Source of the DNA: Spirochaetota bacterium
Lineage (GTDB): Bacteria; Spirochaetota; UBA4802; UBA5550
Assembly (NCBI GenBank): GCA_022704585.1
Contig: JAKJGD010000018.1
Coordinates: 1-11,793 of the forward strand
Direction of reading: 5' to 3'
DNA: 11,793 bases
Below, one piece after another: positions 1-7,632 of the stretch (its first letter is position 1; every line of letters begins with the position of its first letter). The translations under genes were made by a program, and so were the position numbers. Under the pieces are notes generated by a model. It made no database searches, was not told the DNA's origin, and saw nothing but the letters and a program-made list of their open reading frames with translations.

Positions 1-409
1 TGAAAAACTCGTCGGCCTCGAACACTGCCCGCTCCTTTTCCGCCATCAGGACCGCCCCGCTCTCCGCGTCGATAACGCGGCCGGTGACGGTCAGGTTATC
101 ACCAAACTTCATGATGGACCCCACGATCACGGTACGGACGCCCAGCTTTGTGCCCGCCTCCACCGCGCAGGACACGTCATCGCAGGACGCGTCCGCTCCA
201 AGAGCTTTCGGGATCTGCTCGCGGTCGAGCGTCCGGTATTTGGGCAGGTTGCTCATCTCGTTCCGAATGAGCATGGATATCTTTGCCGCATCCTCCCGGG
301 GGACGTCCCGGGCCACGAAATCCAGGACCGCGAGTGCGGCTTTTTCCGCGCCGAATGACGGAGCGGATAGGGAGAGAATCAGGGCGAATACTGCGGATGC
401 GGTTTTCAT
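1..409 (-). CDS. CsgG/LpoB-like exported protein, 5' part only (cut by window edge)
   Basis: This reading frame starts at an ATG at 407-409 and runs off the left edge of the window, giving 136 codons without a stop. A clear Shine-Dalgarno sequence (GGAGGTCC on the minus strand, 414-421) sits 4 bases before the ATG and fixes the start. The product opens with a signal peptide of about 20 residues (MKTASAVFALILSLSAPSFG). It continues AALAVLDFVARDV, then NEMSNLPKYRTLDREQ, a C-x4-C-AVEAGTKLG segment, and VRTVIVGSIMKFGDNLTVTG followed by RVIDAESGAV. That order matches the periplasmic domain of CsgG/LpoB-like (DUF2380-type) proteins, which are common in spirochaetes and other diderms. Known members are curli-type secretion lipoproteins or penicillin-binding protein activators, but most are uncharacterised. 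There is no lipobox cysteine, so it is probably soluble and periplasmic. Family call moderately sure; specific role unknown. Confidence 0.7.
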   Translation of the reverse strand, partial: MKTASAVFALILSLSAPSFGAEKAALAVLDFVARDVPREDAAKISMLIRNEMSNLPKYRTLDREQIPKALGADASCDDVSCAVEAGTKLGVRTVIVGSIMKFGDNLTVTGRVIDAESGAVLMAEKERAVFEADEFF

Positions 410-512
410 GAACGGACCTCCGGGTCATGCCCAACGGGCTTTTTCAGTCACATAATCCGTAGTGTAGGAGGGGCGAGAAAACACACAATTTTTTATTCTT
501 TGCTCATGATTT

Positions 513-762
513 ATGTCGTTCAACTGGCGAGAGATTCAAGAACAGAAAGGTTGCAGGATATAAATTCCGGTGTGAGCACCCGATAATCAGATATGTCCTC
601 GATTTCTATTGTCATGAAAAACTGCTGGCAATTGAACTGGATGAGAGCGTTTATAAAAATAGAAAAGATTATAATTCATATCGCGATGATTTCTTGATGA
701 GTATGGGAGTACAAACATTACGATTCACCAAGAATCAGATCATGCAGAACATAGCATGGTAG
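513..762 (+). pseudogene. DUF559 endonuclease-like remnant, 5' truncated and frameshifted
   Basis: Read from 538 in frame to the TAG at 760-762, this gives KNRKVAGYKFRCEHPI, then VLDFYCHEKLLAIELDES, RDDFLMSMGVQTLRF and QIMQNIAW. This is the order seen in DUF559 proteins, small PD-(D/E)XK-superfold nuclease-like proteins with conserved KFRRQHPI, VDFYC and IELDG motifs. The first 25-30 residues of the family are missing. No ATG, GTG or TTG lies in frame between the upstream stop at 460-462 and codon 694. An ATG at 513 in another frame reads MSFNWREI and joins the family sequence if one base near 534-537 is removed (WREI-KNRKV), which suggests a one-base insertion. The usual IELDG is IELDES here. 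The segment is much richer in A and T than its neighbours, suggesting acquired DNA that is decaying. The family call is good; the exact frameshift site is inference. Confidence 0.75.
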
Positions 763-809
763 TGCGCACTGTTGAATTTGAATTATTACGAGATACATAA
801 TCCTTCGCG

Positions 810-822
810 CCCCCTCAGGGGG
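810..822. repeat. Short GC hairpin between the phoR 3' end and the DUF559 remnant
   Basis: CCCCC-TCA-GGGGG forms a 5-bp all-GC stem with a 3-base loop. On the minus strand it lies about 35 bases after the phoR stop, so it could help end the pst/pho transcript. No T-run follows on either strand, so it is not a standard intrinsic terminator. The rest of 763-856 shows no gene. Confidence 0.4.
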
Positions 823-856
823 ACGGGAAAGATGACGGACAATAAGACTCGGTTTT

Positions 857-2590
857 TCACGCCTCAATCGTAAACGTCGTCCCTTCCGTTCCTGACGTCA
901 CTCCGATCTCCCATCCCAGAATCTCGGCTGCGTGTTTCACGATCGAGAGGCCCAGCCCCGTGCCGCCGGTTGTGCGGGAGCGGCTCTTGTCAACGCGATA
1001 GAAGCGCTCGAAGATGCGCGCCAGCGCCTCCTTCGGTATGCCGATGCCGGTGTCGGCGATGGTGACGACCGGCCTGCCCGCGCGGGACGTCAGGGTGACG
1101 GTAATGCTGCCACCCTCGCGGTTGTAGCTGATAGCGTTGTCGATGATATTGAACAAGACCTCTTCCGCCAGGAAACGGTTGCCCCTGGTGCTGCCGGTGA
1201 TGATGTTCGGCTGGAATCGTATGGAGACGTCCTTCGTCCCGGCCTTCGGAGAGAGAATGTCGATGCATCCCCTGATGACCTCGGACAGGTCAATCGGCTC
1301 CTCCTGGAAATCCTTCGCCGTCTCAAGGCGGTTCAGCTTCAGGATGTCGTTGACCAGCTGGTTCTGCCGCTCGACGTTGGCCATGGCCTTGTTAAGCAGG
1401 TCCCGCGCCATCTCCGGCTCGCACAGGTGGGGCTCGATCGTTTCCAGGTATCCCTTCAGGATAGTGATGGGCGTCTTGAGCTCATGAGACATGTTCGCCA
1501 CGAGATCGGTTTTCATCTGCTCGATCCGGCTCTTCTCCGTGTTATCATGGAGGACGACGAGGATGCCCCGCAGGGACTGCTCGCCGGTGATCGGCTTTAT
1601 GATGATCTCGCAGTGCCTTCCATTGAGAAGGGTCTCCTCGAAGGCCTCGGCCCTGCCGGTGGCATGGACCTCCTCGATCCGCGCGTTCATCGCCCGGCTC
1701 CTGATCACCTCGAAAAAGATCTTGCCCACGACCGCGGAATCGATCTCCAGGAGAGAGCGGAACGCTCCGTTGGCCACCAGTATCCGCTTGTCCCTGCCGA
1801 TGACCGCGATGCCGTCGGCTATGCTCTCGATCGTCTTCTCCAGCTTGTTCTGCTCGAACATCAGGGTCCCGAGCTTTTCCACCACCGTGTCCGCCAGCCG
1901 GTTCAGCGCGTTCTGCAGGGTGCCGATCTCGTCGTTGCTGTAGTTGGGTATGCGGCGGGAAAAATCGCCGCTGGTAAAGTCGCGGGCGAAGCTCATTGTT
2001 TCGCTGATCGGCCGCGTGATACGGCGCGCCATCAGCACCACGACCAGGGACGAGACAAGCAGCGCGATGCCGCCGGCCGCGAGGATGTAGCGGCGCAGGA
2101 GCGCGATGCTCTCGTCCACCTCGCGCAGCGGTTTCGCCAGCCTGATCACTTCAGCGTCCGATTTCTTTGCCATGTAGAGCATGTTACTCGCAAGAGTCGA
2201 GCTGTAGCGGATGCTCTCGCCCCTGCCGAGCGCCAGGGCGTCCCGGACTTCACTGCGATAGCGATGGTTGTCCATCTCGTCAACCTGCTCGTGTTCCGAG
2301 TCTGCGATTACCCTGCCGGTAAAATCGACAAGCGTGATGCGAAGATTGACGATGCGGGAGATCTCTTTCACGCGTGTCTCCCGGGCCGCGACGGTCCCTG
2401 CCAGGTACCGGCCCGGCGTATTGCGGATCTCCAGCTCGATGAAGTCAATCTTCTCGGACATCTCCCGCTTGAGTATCGCGTGGTGGTACTTCCGGATATG
2501 GTCCAGCACGAGAAAGAGCAGAACGATGACGAGCGCCGATATGAGGACAATAAAGGATGCGATGATGCGGTTGCTGATCTTCCTGAACAT
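857..2590 (-). CDS. phoR: PhoR-like membrane sensor histidine kinase
   Basis: This 577-residue protein is the sensor partner of the response regulator encoded just upstream. Visible parts in order are: membrane helix 1 (about 9-29), an extracytoplasmic region (30-165), helix 2 (about 167-187), a HAMP linker (about 187-240), a PAS domain (about 249-350) and a HisKA domain with phospho-acceptor H369 in NMSHELKTP. The ATPase core follows, with the N box (NIIDNAISYN, 481-490), G1 box (DTGIGIP, 513-519), F box (FERFYRVD, 527-534) and G2 box (GGTGLGLSI, 542-550). All key kinase residues are present. The large extracytoplasmic domain makes it the long, Bacillus-like PhoR layout rather than the short E. 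coli one. It is last in the operon, 8 bases after the phoB stop. In this family the kinase is held off by PhoU and the Pst transporter when phosphate is plentiful. The function rests on kinase motifs plus pst/phoU context. Confidence 0.92.
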   Translation of the reverse strand: MFRKISNRIIASFIVLISALVIVLLFLVLDHIRKYHHAILKREMSEKIDFIELEIRNTPGRYLAGTVAARETRVKEISRIVNLRITLVDFTGRVIADSEHEQVDEMDNHRYRSEVRDALALGRGESIRYSSTLASNMLYMAKKSDAEVIRLAKPLREVDESIALLRRYILAAGGIALLVSSLVVVLMARRITRPISETMSFARDFTSGDFSRRIPNYSNDEIGTLQNALNRLADTVVEKLGTLMFEQNKLEKTIESIADGIAVIGRDKRILVANGAFRSLLEIDSAVVGKIFFEVIRSRAMNARIEEVHATGRAEAFEETLLNGRHCEIIIKPITGEQSLRGILVVLHDNTEKSRIEQMKTDLVANMSHELKTPITILKGYLETIEPHLCEPEMARDLLNKAMANVERQNQLVNDILKLNRLETAKDFQEEPIDLSEVIRGCIDILSPKAGTKDVSIRFQPNIITGSTRGNRFLAEEVLFNIIDNAISYNREGGSITVTLTSRAGRPVVTIADTGIGIPKEALARIFERFYRVDKSRSRTTGGTGLGLSIVKHAAEILGWEIGVTSGTEGTTFTIEA

Positions 2591-2598
2591 GCCGGTCC

Positions 2599-3288
2599 CT
2601 ATTTTTTAAACCCGTACCCGACGCCGGAAAAGGTCTTGATCACGTTTTTGTACGGCCCGAGCTTCTTCCGTATGTTCATCACGTGAACGTCTATGGTCCG
2701 GTCGATCACGTAGACGTCCCGTCCCTTGATGCTGTCGATGATGTTATCACGCGTGAATATCTTGCCGGGGTGTTCCAGAAGCAGGCGCAGTATCTCGAAC
2801 TCGGTCTTGGTCATGTCAACGCCCGCGCCGTCCACGGTCAGGCTGTAGTGGTCCGGGTTCAGCTCTATCCCCTCGTGGACCAGCACCCGTGCGGGAGCGC
2901 CGTCCGGCACGGGGCGCTCGACCCGCCGGAACATGGCCTTGACGCGGGACTTGAGCTCCTTGACGCTGAACGGCTTGGTCAGGTAATCGTCTCCGCCCAG
3001 TTCCAGCCCCAGGACCCTGTCGAGCTCGTCGGAGCGGGCCGAGAGAAAGATGACGGGAATATTCTTCCACCCCTCGCTGGCGCGGACCCTCCTGCAGAAC
3101 TCGAACCCGTCCATGCCGGGCATCATGACATCGAGCATAAAAAGGTCCGGTGCGCCCGAGGGCAGGGCCGCGAGCGCCTCCTCGGAGGACGAAAGACAGG
3201 ATACATCGTACCCATCTGCCCTCAGATTGATGCCGATGATCTCCTGGATGTCCTTTTCATCGTCGATTACGAATATCTTTTTCCGCAT
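2599..3288 (-). CDS. phoB: PhoB-like phosphate response regulator (OmpR/PhoB class)
   Basis: This 229-residue two-domain regulator has a receiver domain (about 1-120) with acidic pocket D9/D10, phospho-acceptor D53 in LDVMMPGMDG, S83 and K105 in LTKPF. A winged-helix DNA-binding domain (about 130-229) follows. Its recognition-helix segment is VIDRTIDVHVMNIRKKLG and its wing segment is IKTFSGVGYGF. The frame is open up to 3390, but the ATG at 3288 was chosen. It gives the normal MRKKIFVIDDE start, has GGGAG 4 bases upstream, and avoids overlap with phoU. It lies 31 bases after phoU and 8 bases before phoR in one operon. When phosphorylated it should activate phosphate-starvation genes, probably including pstS and this operon. 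I could not recognise a convincing Pho box by eye. Confidence 0.93.
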   Translation of the reverse strand: MRKKIFVIDDEKDIQEIIGINLRADGYDVSCLSSSEEALAALPSGAPDLFMLDVMMPGMDGFEFCRRVRASEGWKNIPVIFLSARSDELDRVLGLELGGDDYLTKPFSVKELKSRVKAMFRRVERPVPDGAPARVLVHEGIELNPDHYSLTVDGAGVDMTKTEFEILRLLLEHPGKIFTRDNIIDSIKGRDVYVIDRTIDVHVMNIRKKLGPYKNVIKTFSGVGYGFKK

Positions 3289-3319
3289 GGCACTCCCGGC
3301 GGTTACATAACGAGCTATA

Positions 3320-3976
3320 TTACTCTTCCGTGTGCCGGATGTCAATCCCTTCAATGTAATAAATGGCGCGTTCCGCGATATTGGTGACATGGTCGCCGAT
3401 CCGCTCGAGCGCCTTGGAAACCATGATGAGGCCCAGGGCCGGCGATATGTTATGGGGATTATCCGCCATATAGGAGAACAGCTCGCGGTATATCTGCATG
3501 TTGAGCGTGTCGATCTCCCGGTCCCTGCTTATGACGACGCGCGCGCGCTCCGCGTCCTGGTCGGTGACCGCGGTGAACACGTCCCGGAGCATGGCGATCC
3601 CAATATCGGCCATGCGCGGGATATCTACCAGCGGCTTCAGGGGCGGCCTGCCGTGGAGGTTGATCGCCTCGTTGGCGATATTTGTTGCCAGGTCTCCGAT
3701 CCGCTCCAGATCGGTGTTTATCTTAAGCATGGCCAGGACCAGGCGGAGGTGGACCGCGGCGGGCTGGCGGGTGACGAGTATCCTGATGCACTCGTTGTCG
3801 ACCTCGATCTCGAGATTATCAAGAATGGCATCGTCGCGCATGACCTGTTCGGCGAGGTCCGTGTCCGAATCCTTCAGCGCCCGCACCGATTTCGCGATGG
3901 ACTCAATGGCGAAGTCAGCCATCTCGAATACTTTCGACTTAACGTGTTCAAGCTCCTGCTCGAGATGCGTTATCAT
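3320..3976 (-). CDS. phoU: PhoU, phosphate signalling regulator
   Basis: This 218-residue all-helical protein has the two repeated metal-binding motifs typical of PhoU: DLERIGDLATNI (89-100) and ALERIGDHVTNI (189-200). Its length is normal for the family. PhoU is a cytoplasmic protein that binds iron or zinc clusters and connects the Pst transporter to PhoR, damping kinase activity when phosphate is plentiful. The frame extends to 4039, but the ATG at 3976 was chosen because GGGGAGGAGC lies directly upstream and the product then begins MITHLEQELE like known PhoU proteins. It follows pstB after 63 bases and precedes phoB by 31 bases, so it is probably cotranscribed with both. Confidence 0.95.
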   Translation of the reverse strand: MITHLEQELEHVKSKVFEMADFAIESIAKSVRALKDSDTDLAEQVMRDDAILDNLEIEVDNECIRILVTRQPAAVHLRLVLAMLKINTDLERIGDLATNIANEAINLHGRPPLKPLVDIPRMADIGIAMLRDVFTAVTDQDAERARVVISRDREIDTLNMQIYRELFSYMADNPHNISPALGLIMVSKALERIGDHVTNIAERAIYYIEGIDIRHTEE

Positions 3977-4039
3977 TGCTCCTCCCCGGTATCGCATGCC
4001 CGTAGGCGCGGTCGCGCGGCCGGCCATCCATGCGGCCAC

Positions 4040-4795
4040 CTATCCGAATTTCCCGGTAATGTAATTCTCGGTCATCTCAACGTCCGGCCTGGTGAATATC
4101 TTCTCCGTCGGATTCACTTCGATCAGGTCCCCGATATAGAAAAAAGCGGTTTCGTCGCTCACCCGGGCGGCCTGCTGCATGTTGTGGGTCACGATTATTA
4201 TGGTATAGTTTTTCTTGAGATCCTGGATCAGCTCCTCTATCTTCTGGGTCGAGATCGGGTCAAGGGCCGATGCGGGCTCATCCATCAGGATCACCTCGGG
4301 TTGGACCGCTATGGTGCGCGCGATGCAGAGCCGCTGCTGCTGGCCGCCGGAGAGCCCTAGCGCGGACTCGTCCAGCCGGTCCTTCACCTCGTCCCACAGG
4401 GCAGTGCTCTTGAGAGATCGCTCGACGATGCTTTCGATCTCGTACCGGTCCCTGACCCCGTTTATCCTGAGGCCGTACGCGATGTTCTCGAAAATCGACT
4501 TCGGAAATGGATTCGATTTCTGGAACACCATGCCAACCCGCCGCCGCAGGGCGGTCACGTTATAGCGGGGGCCGTAAATCGATTCCCCGTCTATGAGCAC
4601 GTCACCCTCGACCCTCGTGCCGGGTATGATATCGTTCATCCGGTTAATGCACCGCAGAAAGGTGGATTTGCCGCAGCCGGACGGACCGATCAGGGCGAGC
4701 ACGGTGTTCGCCCTGACGGAAAGCGAAATGTTCTTTATTGCCGGGGTGTTTCCGTAAAAGAACGTCAGGTTTTTTGCTGCGATTTTATCTGTCAT
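4040..4795 (-). CDS. pstB: PstB, ATPase of the phosphate ABC transporter
   Basis: This complete 251-residue ABC ATPase has Walker [10 protein letters not shown] (37-45), Q-loop Q92, signature LSGGQQQR (148-155), Walker B VILMDEP (168-174) and H-loop H204. [16 protein letters not shown] and [19 protein letters not shown] are highly specific to PstB among ABC ATPases. It hydrolyses ATP to drive phosphate import through PstC and PstA, but neither permease gene is next to it or elsewhere in this window. It is the first gene of the minus-strand operon. Its start has no clear Shine-Dalgarno sequence (CTGGTTCCTGTTA before the ATG), unlike the other genes of the operon, so translation may start weakly or respond to leader structure. 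The start is supported by the normal PstB N-terminus. Confidence 0.95.
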   Translation of the reverse strand: MTDKIAAKNLTFFYGNTPAIKNISLSVRANTVLALIGPSGCGKSTFLRCINRMNDIIPGTRVEGDVLIDGESIYGPRYNVTALRRRVGMVFQKSNPFPKSIFENIAYGLRINGVRDRYEIESIVERSLKSTALWDEVKDRLDESALGLSGGQQQRLCIARTIAVQPEVILMDEPASALDPISTQKIEELIQDLKKNYTIIIVTHNMQQAARVSDETAFFYIGDLIEVNPTEKIFTRPDVEMTENYITGKFG

Positions 4796-4830
4796 TAACA
4801 GGAACCAGATGCCTTGGTATCGCTTTTAAT

Positions 4831-4859
4831 TATAACTAGTTATATTAGTATAATATAAC
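4831..4859. promoter_or_regulatory. AT-rich palindrome cluster upstream of pstB (possible operator)
   Basis: Two overlapping inverted repeats lie 36-64 bases before the pstB start. TATAACTAGTTATA (4831-4844) is a perfect 14-bp palindrome. GTTATATTA-GTA-TAATATAAC (4839-4859) has perfect 9-bp arms. The unit TATAAC or its complement GTTATA appears three times (4831, 4839, 4854). This may be a regulator site or only AT-rich promoter DNA. I could not match it to a known Pho box. Confidence 0.35.
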
Positions 4860-4901
4860 AATAATATAAAGATTTTGTTAAGGAATTAGCCTGGTCATTT
4901 C

Positions 4902-4931
4902 TTGATAATTATTATAAATTTCCTTTATAAA
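4902..4931 (+). promoter_or_regulatory. Putative pstS promoter
   Basis: TTGATA (4902-4907) and TATAAA (4926-4931) each match the sigma70 consensus at 5 of 6 bases, with an 18-bp spacer. The -10 ends 70 bases before the pstS ATG. A 7-bp inverted repeat (TTATAAA-TTTCC-TTTATAA, 4912-4930) overlaps the spacer and -10. The assignment is by eye in AT-rich DNA, where chance matches are common. Confidence 0.45.
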
Positions 4932-5001
4932 AAACTTATCTTTATCCGGTAGGTTGCCCCTGAAAGGTTAAATACATATTATCCACAGGAGGATATAAAC
5001 G

Positions 5002-5832
5002 ATGCAATCTAAATTATTCAAGATAATGGGACTGCTGCTGGTTGCCGCGCTGATGACCGTTACCGTGACTGCCTGCAAAAAACGAGACGCCAACAGGGTA
5101 GTGGTAAAAGGCTCAACCACGGTCCTCCCCATCACCCAGAAAGCGGCAGAGGCCTTTAAGAAGTCAGGCGGCGCGTCGGTCTTCGTCGAGGGGAGCGGCT
5201 CCGGCAACGGGATCAAGGCCCTGATCGATGGCAGCTGCGATATAGCCAACTCCTCGCGCGAGATGAAAAAGGAAGAGAAGGAAGCGGCCGCGAAAAAGGG
5301 GATCAAGCTGCGCGAGATCGTTGTGGCGTACGACATGATCGTACCGATCGTGCACGAATCAAACGTCGTAAGCAACCTGGTCATTGACCAGCTCAAGGCG
5401 ATTTACGACGGATCGATTACCCGCTGGAAGGACCTTGGTGGCAGAGACGAAGAGGTGGTCGTAATATCACGTGACACCAGCTCCGGCACCTATGAGGTCT
5501 GGGAAGAAAAGGTGATGAAGAAAACCGACGTGACGCAGAGGGCGCTCCTCCAGGCCTCGAACGGCGCGATCATCACCACGGTAGCGGGCAATCCCAAAGC
5601 TATCGGGTATATAGGGTTCGGCTACATCAACGATTCGGTCAAGGGGCTCACCGTGAACGGCGTAGCGGCAACCATCGAGAACGGCAAGTCGGGGAAGTTC
5701 CCGATTTCGCGGAAGCTGTTCATGTACGTGAACGATGGCACGCTGTCGGATAATGCCCAAAAATTTATCGACTTTCTCCTCGGCGCAGAAGGACAGGACC
5801 TGGTGAAGGAAGCCGGGTTCATTCCCCTCTAG
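5002..5832 (+). CDS. pstS: PstS, periplasmic phosphate-binding lipoprotein
   Basis: This 276-residue lipoprotein has a short signal peptide and a lipobox ending in C25 (TVTAC), so it should be anchored to a membrane and face the periplasm. Phosphate-binding segments are present: KGSTTV (36-41), GSGSGNGIKAL (64-74), CDIANSSRE (79-87), Y110-D111 and SRDTSSGTYEVW (156-167). Its length is typical of short PstS proteins. It captures phosphate and delivers it to the PstC/PstA permease. AGGAGG (4987-4992) lies 9 bases before the ATG. It is divergent from pstB, sharing a 206-bp control region, and is closed by a strong terminator 22 bases after the stop. It is therefore a single-gene transcript, unlike the common pstSCAB arrangement. 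Confidence 0.93.
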   Translation: MQSKLFKIMGLLLVAALMTVTVTACKKRDANRVVVKGSTTVLPITQKAAEAFKKSGGASVFVEGSGSGNGIKALIDGSCDIANSSREMKKEEKEAAAKKGIKLREIVVAYDMIVPIVHESNVVSNLVIDQLKAIYDGSITRWKDLGGRDEEVVVISRDTSSGTYEVWEEKVMKKTDVTQRALLQASNGAIITTVAGNPKAIGYIGFGYINDSVKGLTVNGVAATIENGKSGKFPISRKLFMYVNDGTLSDNAQKFIDFLLGAEGQDLVKEAGFIPL

Positions 5833-5854
5833 GATATTATCATCACGTTACAAG

Positions 5855-5885
5855 CCGGAGCCGCACCGTGGGCTCCGGTTTTTTT
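5855..5885 (+). terminator. Intrinsic terminator after pstS
   Basis: CCGGAGCC (5855-5862) pairs perfectly with GGCTCCGG (5871-5878) across an 8-base loop and is followed by seven T residues (5879-5885). This is a strong rho-independent terminator separating pstS from the porin gene. Confidence 0.93.
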
Positions 5886-6030
5886 GTGCCCGCCCACTTT
5901 CCGCAAACCCGGTCAGACCGTGCCAGCGTGTTCCAACTTTTAACAATATATTTGCAGCGCCATGATATTTTCTTCATCGATTCCTGGTCTATTATAAGCG
6001 GCAATAAATTTATTTCTTACGGAGGTTTTT

Positions 6031-7461
6031 ATGAGAAGGGCCATTATCGCTATGGCGACTGTATTCCTGATGGTTACGGGCGGAGGAATTCTTTTCGCCC
6101 AGGACAGGGATGCGGCAGAAAAAAAAGGCGCGGCAGCGCCGGAAACGGAAGAGCAAAAAAAGGAAGAGAAGAAGGACGAGAAAAAAATCGAGGAGACCAT
6201 CAAGGAGATCTACAAGCGCCTCGATATCGGCGTGAAGGTCTACATGGACTGGTTCGCGCAGTGGGGCCAGAAGGACGGAGCGTTCGACCGCGTGGCGAAA
6301 GGCGAAAACGGCATGACGACCAGGTCCACGGCGTTGTCGGACATCTCCGGCAAGAACTACAACGCGTTCAGGATCAACCGGGCCTACCTGGACATCAGGT
6401 ACAAATTCCTCGACTGGCTGGGCGCGCGCCTCACCACGGACGTAGACGCGGCAGTCACGCCCGCGGCCGACGCCAACGCGGCGTTCCACATCTACCTTAA
6501 ATACGCGTACCTGGAAGGCAAAAAGGACTTCGGTCCGGTAAAGATCGCAGGCACCGCGGGCATGATCGAGACTCCGGTCGTTGGGCTCACCGACAAGATC
6601 AGCGACTACCGCTGGATATCCCGGAACTACATCGACCAGTCGAAGAACATCCTGAACGGGCAGAGCCTGGACAACTCGGCCGACCTGGGCGTCAAGGCCT
6701 CGATCGGGCTGTTCAAATACGTAACGCTGTCAGCCTCTTTCACCAACGGCGGCGGGTACAAGAAAGACGAGAGCAACTCGTACAAGGCGATCACCTACCT
6801 GGCAAGCATTACCCCGGTCAGGGACCTGTACATAAACGGGTTCGGCAGGAACGAGATCACCGACAAGTACGACTACACAGGCAAGAAGGCGAAGCGTGCG
6901 TATTACGGCTACGGGATCGCCTACTCCATCCCGATGATTAAAGTCGGGTTCAACCATGTGTTTCCGATAATACGCACGGTCGGCGCGGCATCGAAGTTTG
7001 ATTCCGATTGGGCCCTCTATTATTCAGCGACTGATAAGCGCGAGATATACGTGTACCCGGTCCAGAACAGATATTACATGCTTTTCGACGCCTGGTTCAA
7101 CTTCAACCTGGGCGCGCTCGTGGAAAAAGCGCCGCTCCTGGTCACGGGCCGTTTCGTGTACGGGCTCCAGCGCGGCACGTACCAGAAAATGATCACGGAC
7201 CCGGAATGCGGCAAGCAGCGCACGAGCATGCTCTACGCTGCGGGCCTGGGGTGGCAGTTCAGCAGGAACATCCGCATTCTGGTCGGCGGTGAGCTGCAGA
7301 AATACTTCGTGAAGAAGGACCGCCTCCTCCGCTACGCGGAAGGCTCGAAGGGGACCGATTACTACAACGCCACCGCCCTGGGAGCGGGCGATATATATGT
7401 CGGTTCCAGGGAGCCGCATGACTCGAAGCGTGTTTACGTGAAAGCGGAAGTCAGCTTCTAG
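6031..7461 (+). CDS. Outer-membrane porin-like beta-barrel protein (candidate phosphate porin)
   Basis: This 476-residue protein begins with a signal peptide (MRRAIIAMATVFLMVTGGGI-LFA, probable cleavage after A23). A Lys/Glu-rich stretch (about 28-60) could be a short coiled coil. Then come alternating aromatic and polar segments typical of beta-barrels, such as LDIGVKVYMDWFAQWG and FRINRAYLDIRYKFLDWLGARL. The last residues are RVYVKAEVSF, a terminal Phe as in Bam-assembled outer-membrane proteins. The FRINRAYLDIRYKF pattern resembles the OprP/OprO-type porin start (FRxRRARLxxxG). GGAGG (6021-6025) lies 5 bases before the ATG. A terminator separates it from pstS, so it has its own promoter somewhere in 5886-6030. 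I see only a -10-like TATAAG (5993-5998) with no good -35, which would fit an activator-dependent promoter. Barrel call likely; phosphate selectivity is inferred from position only. Confidence 0.75.
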   Translation: MRRAIIAMATVFLMVTGGGILFAQDRDAAEKKGAAAPETEEQKKEEKKDEKKIEETIKEIYKRLDIGVKVYMDWFAQWGQKDGAFDRVAKGENGMTTRSTALSDISGKNYNAFRINRAYLDIRYKFLDWLGARLTTDVDAAVTPAADANAAFHIYLKYAYLEGKKDFGPVKIAGTAGMIETPVVGLTDKISDYRWISRNYIDQSKNILNGQSLDNSADLGVKASIGLFKYVTLSASFTNGGGYKKDESNSYKAITYLASITPVRDLYINGFGRNEITDKYDYTGKKAKRAYYGYGIAYSIPMIKVGFNHVFPIIRTVGAASKFDSDWALYYSATDKREIYVYPVQNRYYMLFDAWFNFNLGALVEKAPLLVTGRFVYGLQRGTYQKMITDPECGKQRTSMLYAAGLGWQFSRNIRILVGGELQKYFVKKDRLLRYAEGSKGTDYYNATALGAGDIYVGSREPHDSKRVYVKAEVSF

Positions 7462-7485
7462 AGATAAAACATCTTTTCTCGTACC

Positions 7486-7507
7486 AAAGGCCCTCCGGGG
7501 CCTTTTT
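7486..7507 (+). terminator. Intrinsic terminator after the porin gene
   Basis: AAAGGCCC (7486-7493) pairs with GGGCCTTT (7498-7505) around a TCCG tetraloop closed by C-G, a stable UNCG-type loop. The T-run spans 7503-7507. It lies 24 bases after the porin stop. Confidence 0.9.
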
Positions 7508-7510
7508 ATT

Positions 7511-7526
7511 ACCGATAACTATCGGT
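7511..7526 (+). repeat. Dispersed palindromic repeat, copy 1
   Basis: ACCGATAACTATCGGT has 7-bp perfect arms around a central AC. The same core in inverted orientation occurs at 7579-7592 and 10043-10056, and a decayed copy lies at 7633-7643. Confidence 0.8.
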
Positions 7527-7531
7527 GTGGT

Positions 7532-7606
7532 GCTCTGACCCCCCGGACAGCAGGGTGCCGAGGCTCTGACCCCGAACTCCGATAGTTATCGGTTCGTTCT
7601 AACCCC
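7532..7606 (+). repeat. GCTCTGACCCC direct repeats
   Basis: GCTCTGACCCC occurs at 7532-7542 and 7563-7573 (31 bp apart), with a looser copy, GTTCTAACCCC, at 7596-7606. They are interleaved with the CCGATA palindromes. From memory, GGGGTCAGAGC-type motifs flank REP-associated (Y1/IS200-like) transposase genes in some bacterial genomes. No transposase is present here, so this may be a non-autonomous remnant. Confidence 0.6.
7579..7592 (-). repeat. Dispersed palindromic repeat, copy 2 (inverted)
   Basis: CCGATAGTTATCGG is the exact reverse complement of copy 1's 14-bp core. Copies 1 and 2 therefore form a larger inverted repeat bracketing about 53 bases. Confidence 0.8.
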
Positions 7607-7632
7607 TCATTTATTCAAGAGTTAGCCACAGG

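Noticed and set aside
932..2686. 584-codon open frame on the plus strand across phoR
   Set aside because: It is antisense to a histidine kinase with every motif intact. Long antisense frames are common in GC-rich genes, and its composition is low-complexity Asp/Arg/Ala with no family pattern.
3289..3390. Longer start for the PhoB-like regulator
   Set aside because: It would add 34 residues not seen in the family and overlap phoU. The ATG at 3288 has a ribosome site and the normal N-terminus.
3332..4360. 342-codon plus-strand frame over phoU and pstB
   Set aside because: It is a shadow of two well-supported genes on the other strand, with no ribosome site or recognisable domain.
4890..4907. 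E. coli-type Pho box (CTGGTCATTTCTTGATAA)
   Set aside because: It has only a loose match to the two 7-bp direct repeats with a 4-bp gap, so it cannot be separated from chance.
5868..6500. 210-codon plus-strand frame over the terminator and porin start
   Set aside because: It begins inside the pstS terminator and is out of frame with the porin, whose signal peptide, ribosome site and C-terminal Phe are convincing.
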